Assembly: GCA_025201845.1 (NCBI GenBank)
Contig: MU603980.1
Span: forward strand, 1-27,278
Direction of reading: 5' to 3'
Length of the DNA stretch: 27,278 nt
Origin: Martensiomyces pterosporus
Taxonomy: Eukaryota; Kickxellomycota; Kickxellomycetes; Kickxellales; Kickxellaceae
The position numbers and the translations under genes are program-made. The notes beneath the pieces were generated by a model. That model saw nothing but the letters and a program-made list of their open reading frames with translations. It ran no database searches and was not told the origin of the DNA. Shown here piece after piece: positions 27,004-27,278 of the stretch (position 1 is the first letter of the stretch; every line of letters starts with the position of its first letter).

Positions 27004-27278
27004 ATGTTTACGGTTAGTTCATTCTAGTATTTTCTTGCCTTTCTTTCTTTCATTTTCAGAATATAAATCCTGAACCGTCCAGGAAGTATAACAAGCACAA
27101 TGATCTAGCTTGCACTATAACAAGCTTATCTTCTGTCAATTATCTAACCACCCCCTGCAGCTGGAGACCAATGATCCAGCAATAGTGAGTAAACTCCTAA
27201 TTGTTCAACCTTATTGGGTCGTTATAAACGTTTCCTGCTTTTCCCGCTTCCGCAGCCTTACAACTGTAGCAAACCAGG
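27004..27278 (+). CDS. 5' end of an unrecognised multi-exon gene, cut by the right edge
   Basis: Four small exons join in one frame. Exon 1 is 27004-27012 (ATG TTT ACG), exon 2 27060-27085, exon 3 27161-27184 and exon 4 27256 to the edge. Intron 1 (47 nt) runs GTTAGT to TTTCAG. Intron 2 (75 nt) runs GTATAA to CTGCAG, with a textbook CTAAC branch site 14 nt before the acceptor. Intron 3 (71 nt) runs GTGAGT to CCGCAG. Phases 0, 2 and 2 agree throughout. The product starts MFT; exon 2 gives NINPEPSR plus a split Asn codon, exon 3 WRPMIQQ plus a split Tyr codon, and exon 4 LTTVANQ before the edge. I do not recognise the family from 27 residues. Confidence rests on agreement of splice signals and reading frame, not on homology. 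Confidence 0.55.

Overview
The window looks like nuclear DNA of a filamentous or early-diverging fungus. It is GC-rich, with long intron-poor genes and a few short spliceosomal introns (about 50-180 nt). Its gene content is fungal: a Dnf-type flippase, an NDT80/PhoG transcription factor, an Oca/Siw14-type phosphatase-like protein and a GPI-anchored Ser/Thr-rich surface protein. Intron sparsity and general style suggest Kickxellomycotina (Coemansia-like), but that placement is an impression and not demonstrated.

Layout, left to right. (1) The 3' part of an ABCC/MRP-type ABC transporter (+), cut by the left edge. (2) A secreted, acidic, Ser/Thr-rich probable GPI-anchored protein (-). (3) A single-pass membrane protein with PPxY-type motifs (+), divergent from (2) across 1.2 kb. 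(4) An Oca/Siw14-family phosphatase-like protein with a degenerate catalytic loop (-). (5) A P4-ATPase phospholipid flippase (-). (6) A PRMT5/Skb1 arginine methyltransferase (-) whose last 51 residues lie on a separate 3' exon. (7) PIG-U/Gab1, a GPI-transamidase subunit (+), divergent from (6). (8) A 2 kb non-coding stretch ending in a 923-nt ATG-free leader. (9) An NDT80/PhoG transcription factor (+) with a large intron that holds a probable 81-nt cassette exon and a tandem acceptor. (10) COG7 (-). (11) UBC13 (+), four exons, whose first intron must be GC-AG to give the conserved protein. (12) An orphan DNA-binding half of a Tc1/mariner-type transposase (-). (13) At the right edge, the 5' end of an unrecognised gene built from very small exons, the first with only 9 coding nt.

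The genes are mostly unrelated housekeeping functions, with no operon or biosynthetic-cluster logic. Loose themes are membrane and surface biology (ABC transporter, flippase, COG7 Golgi tethering, GPI attachment by PIG-U, a GPI-anchored product) and ubiquitin signalling (UBC13; PY motifs that could recruit a Nedd4/Rsp5-type ligase). I see no defence system, CRISPR array, tRNA or rRNA gene. The most unusual material is in splicing and leaders (GC-AG intron, cassette exon with NAGNAG acceptor, micro-exon gene, ATG-free leader) and in two degenerate or partial proteins (phosphatase lacking its arginine, transposase lacking its catalytic domain).
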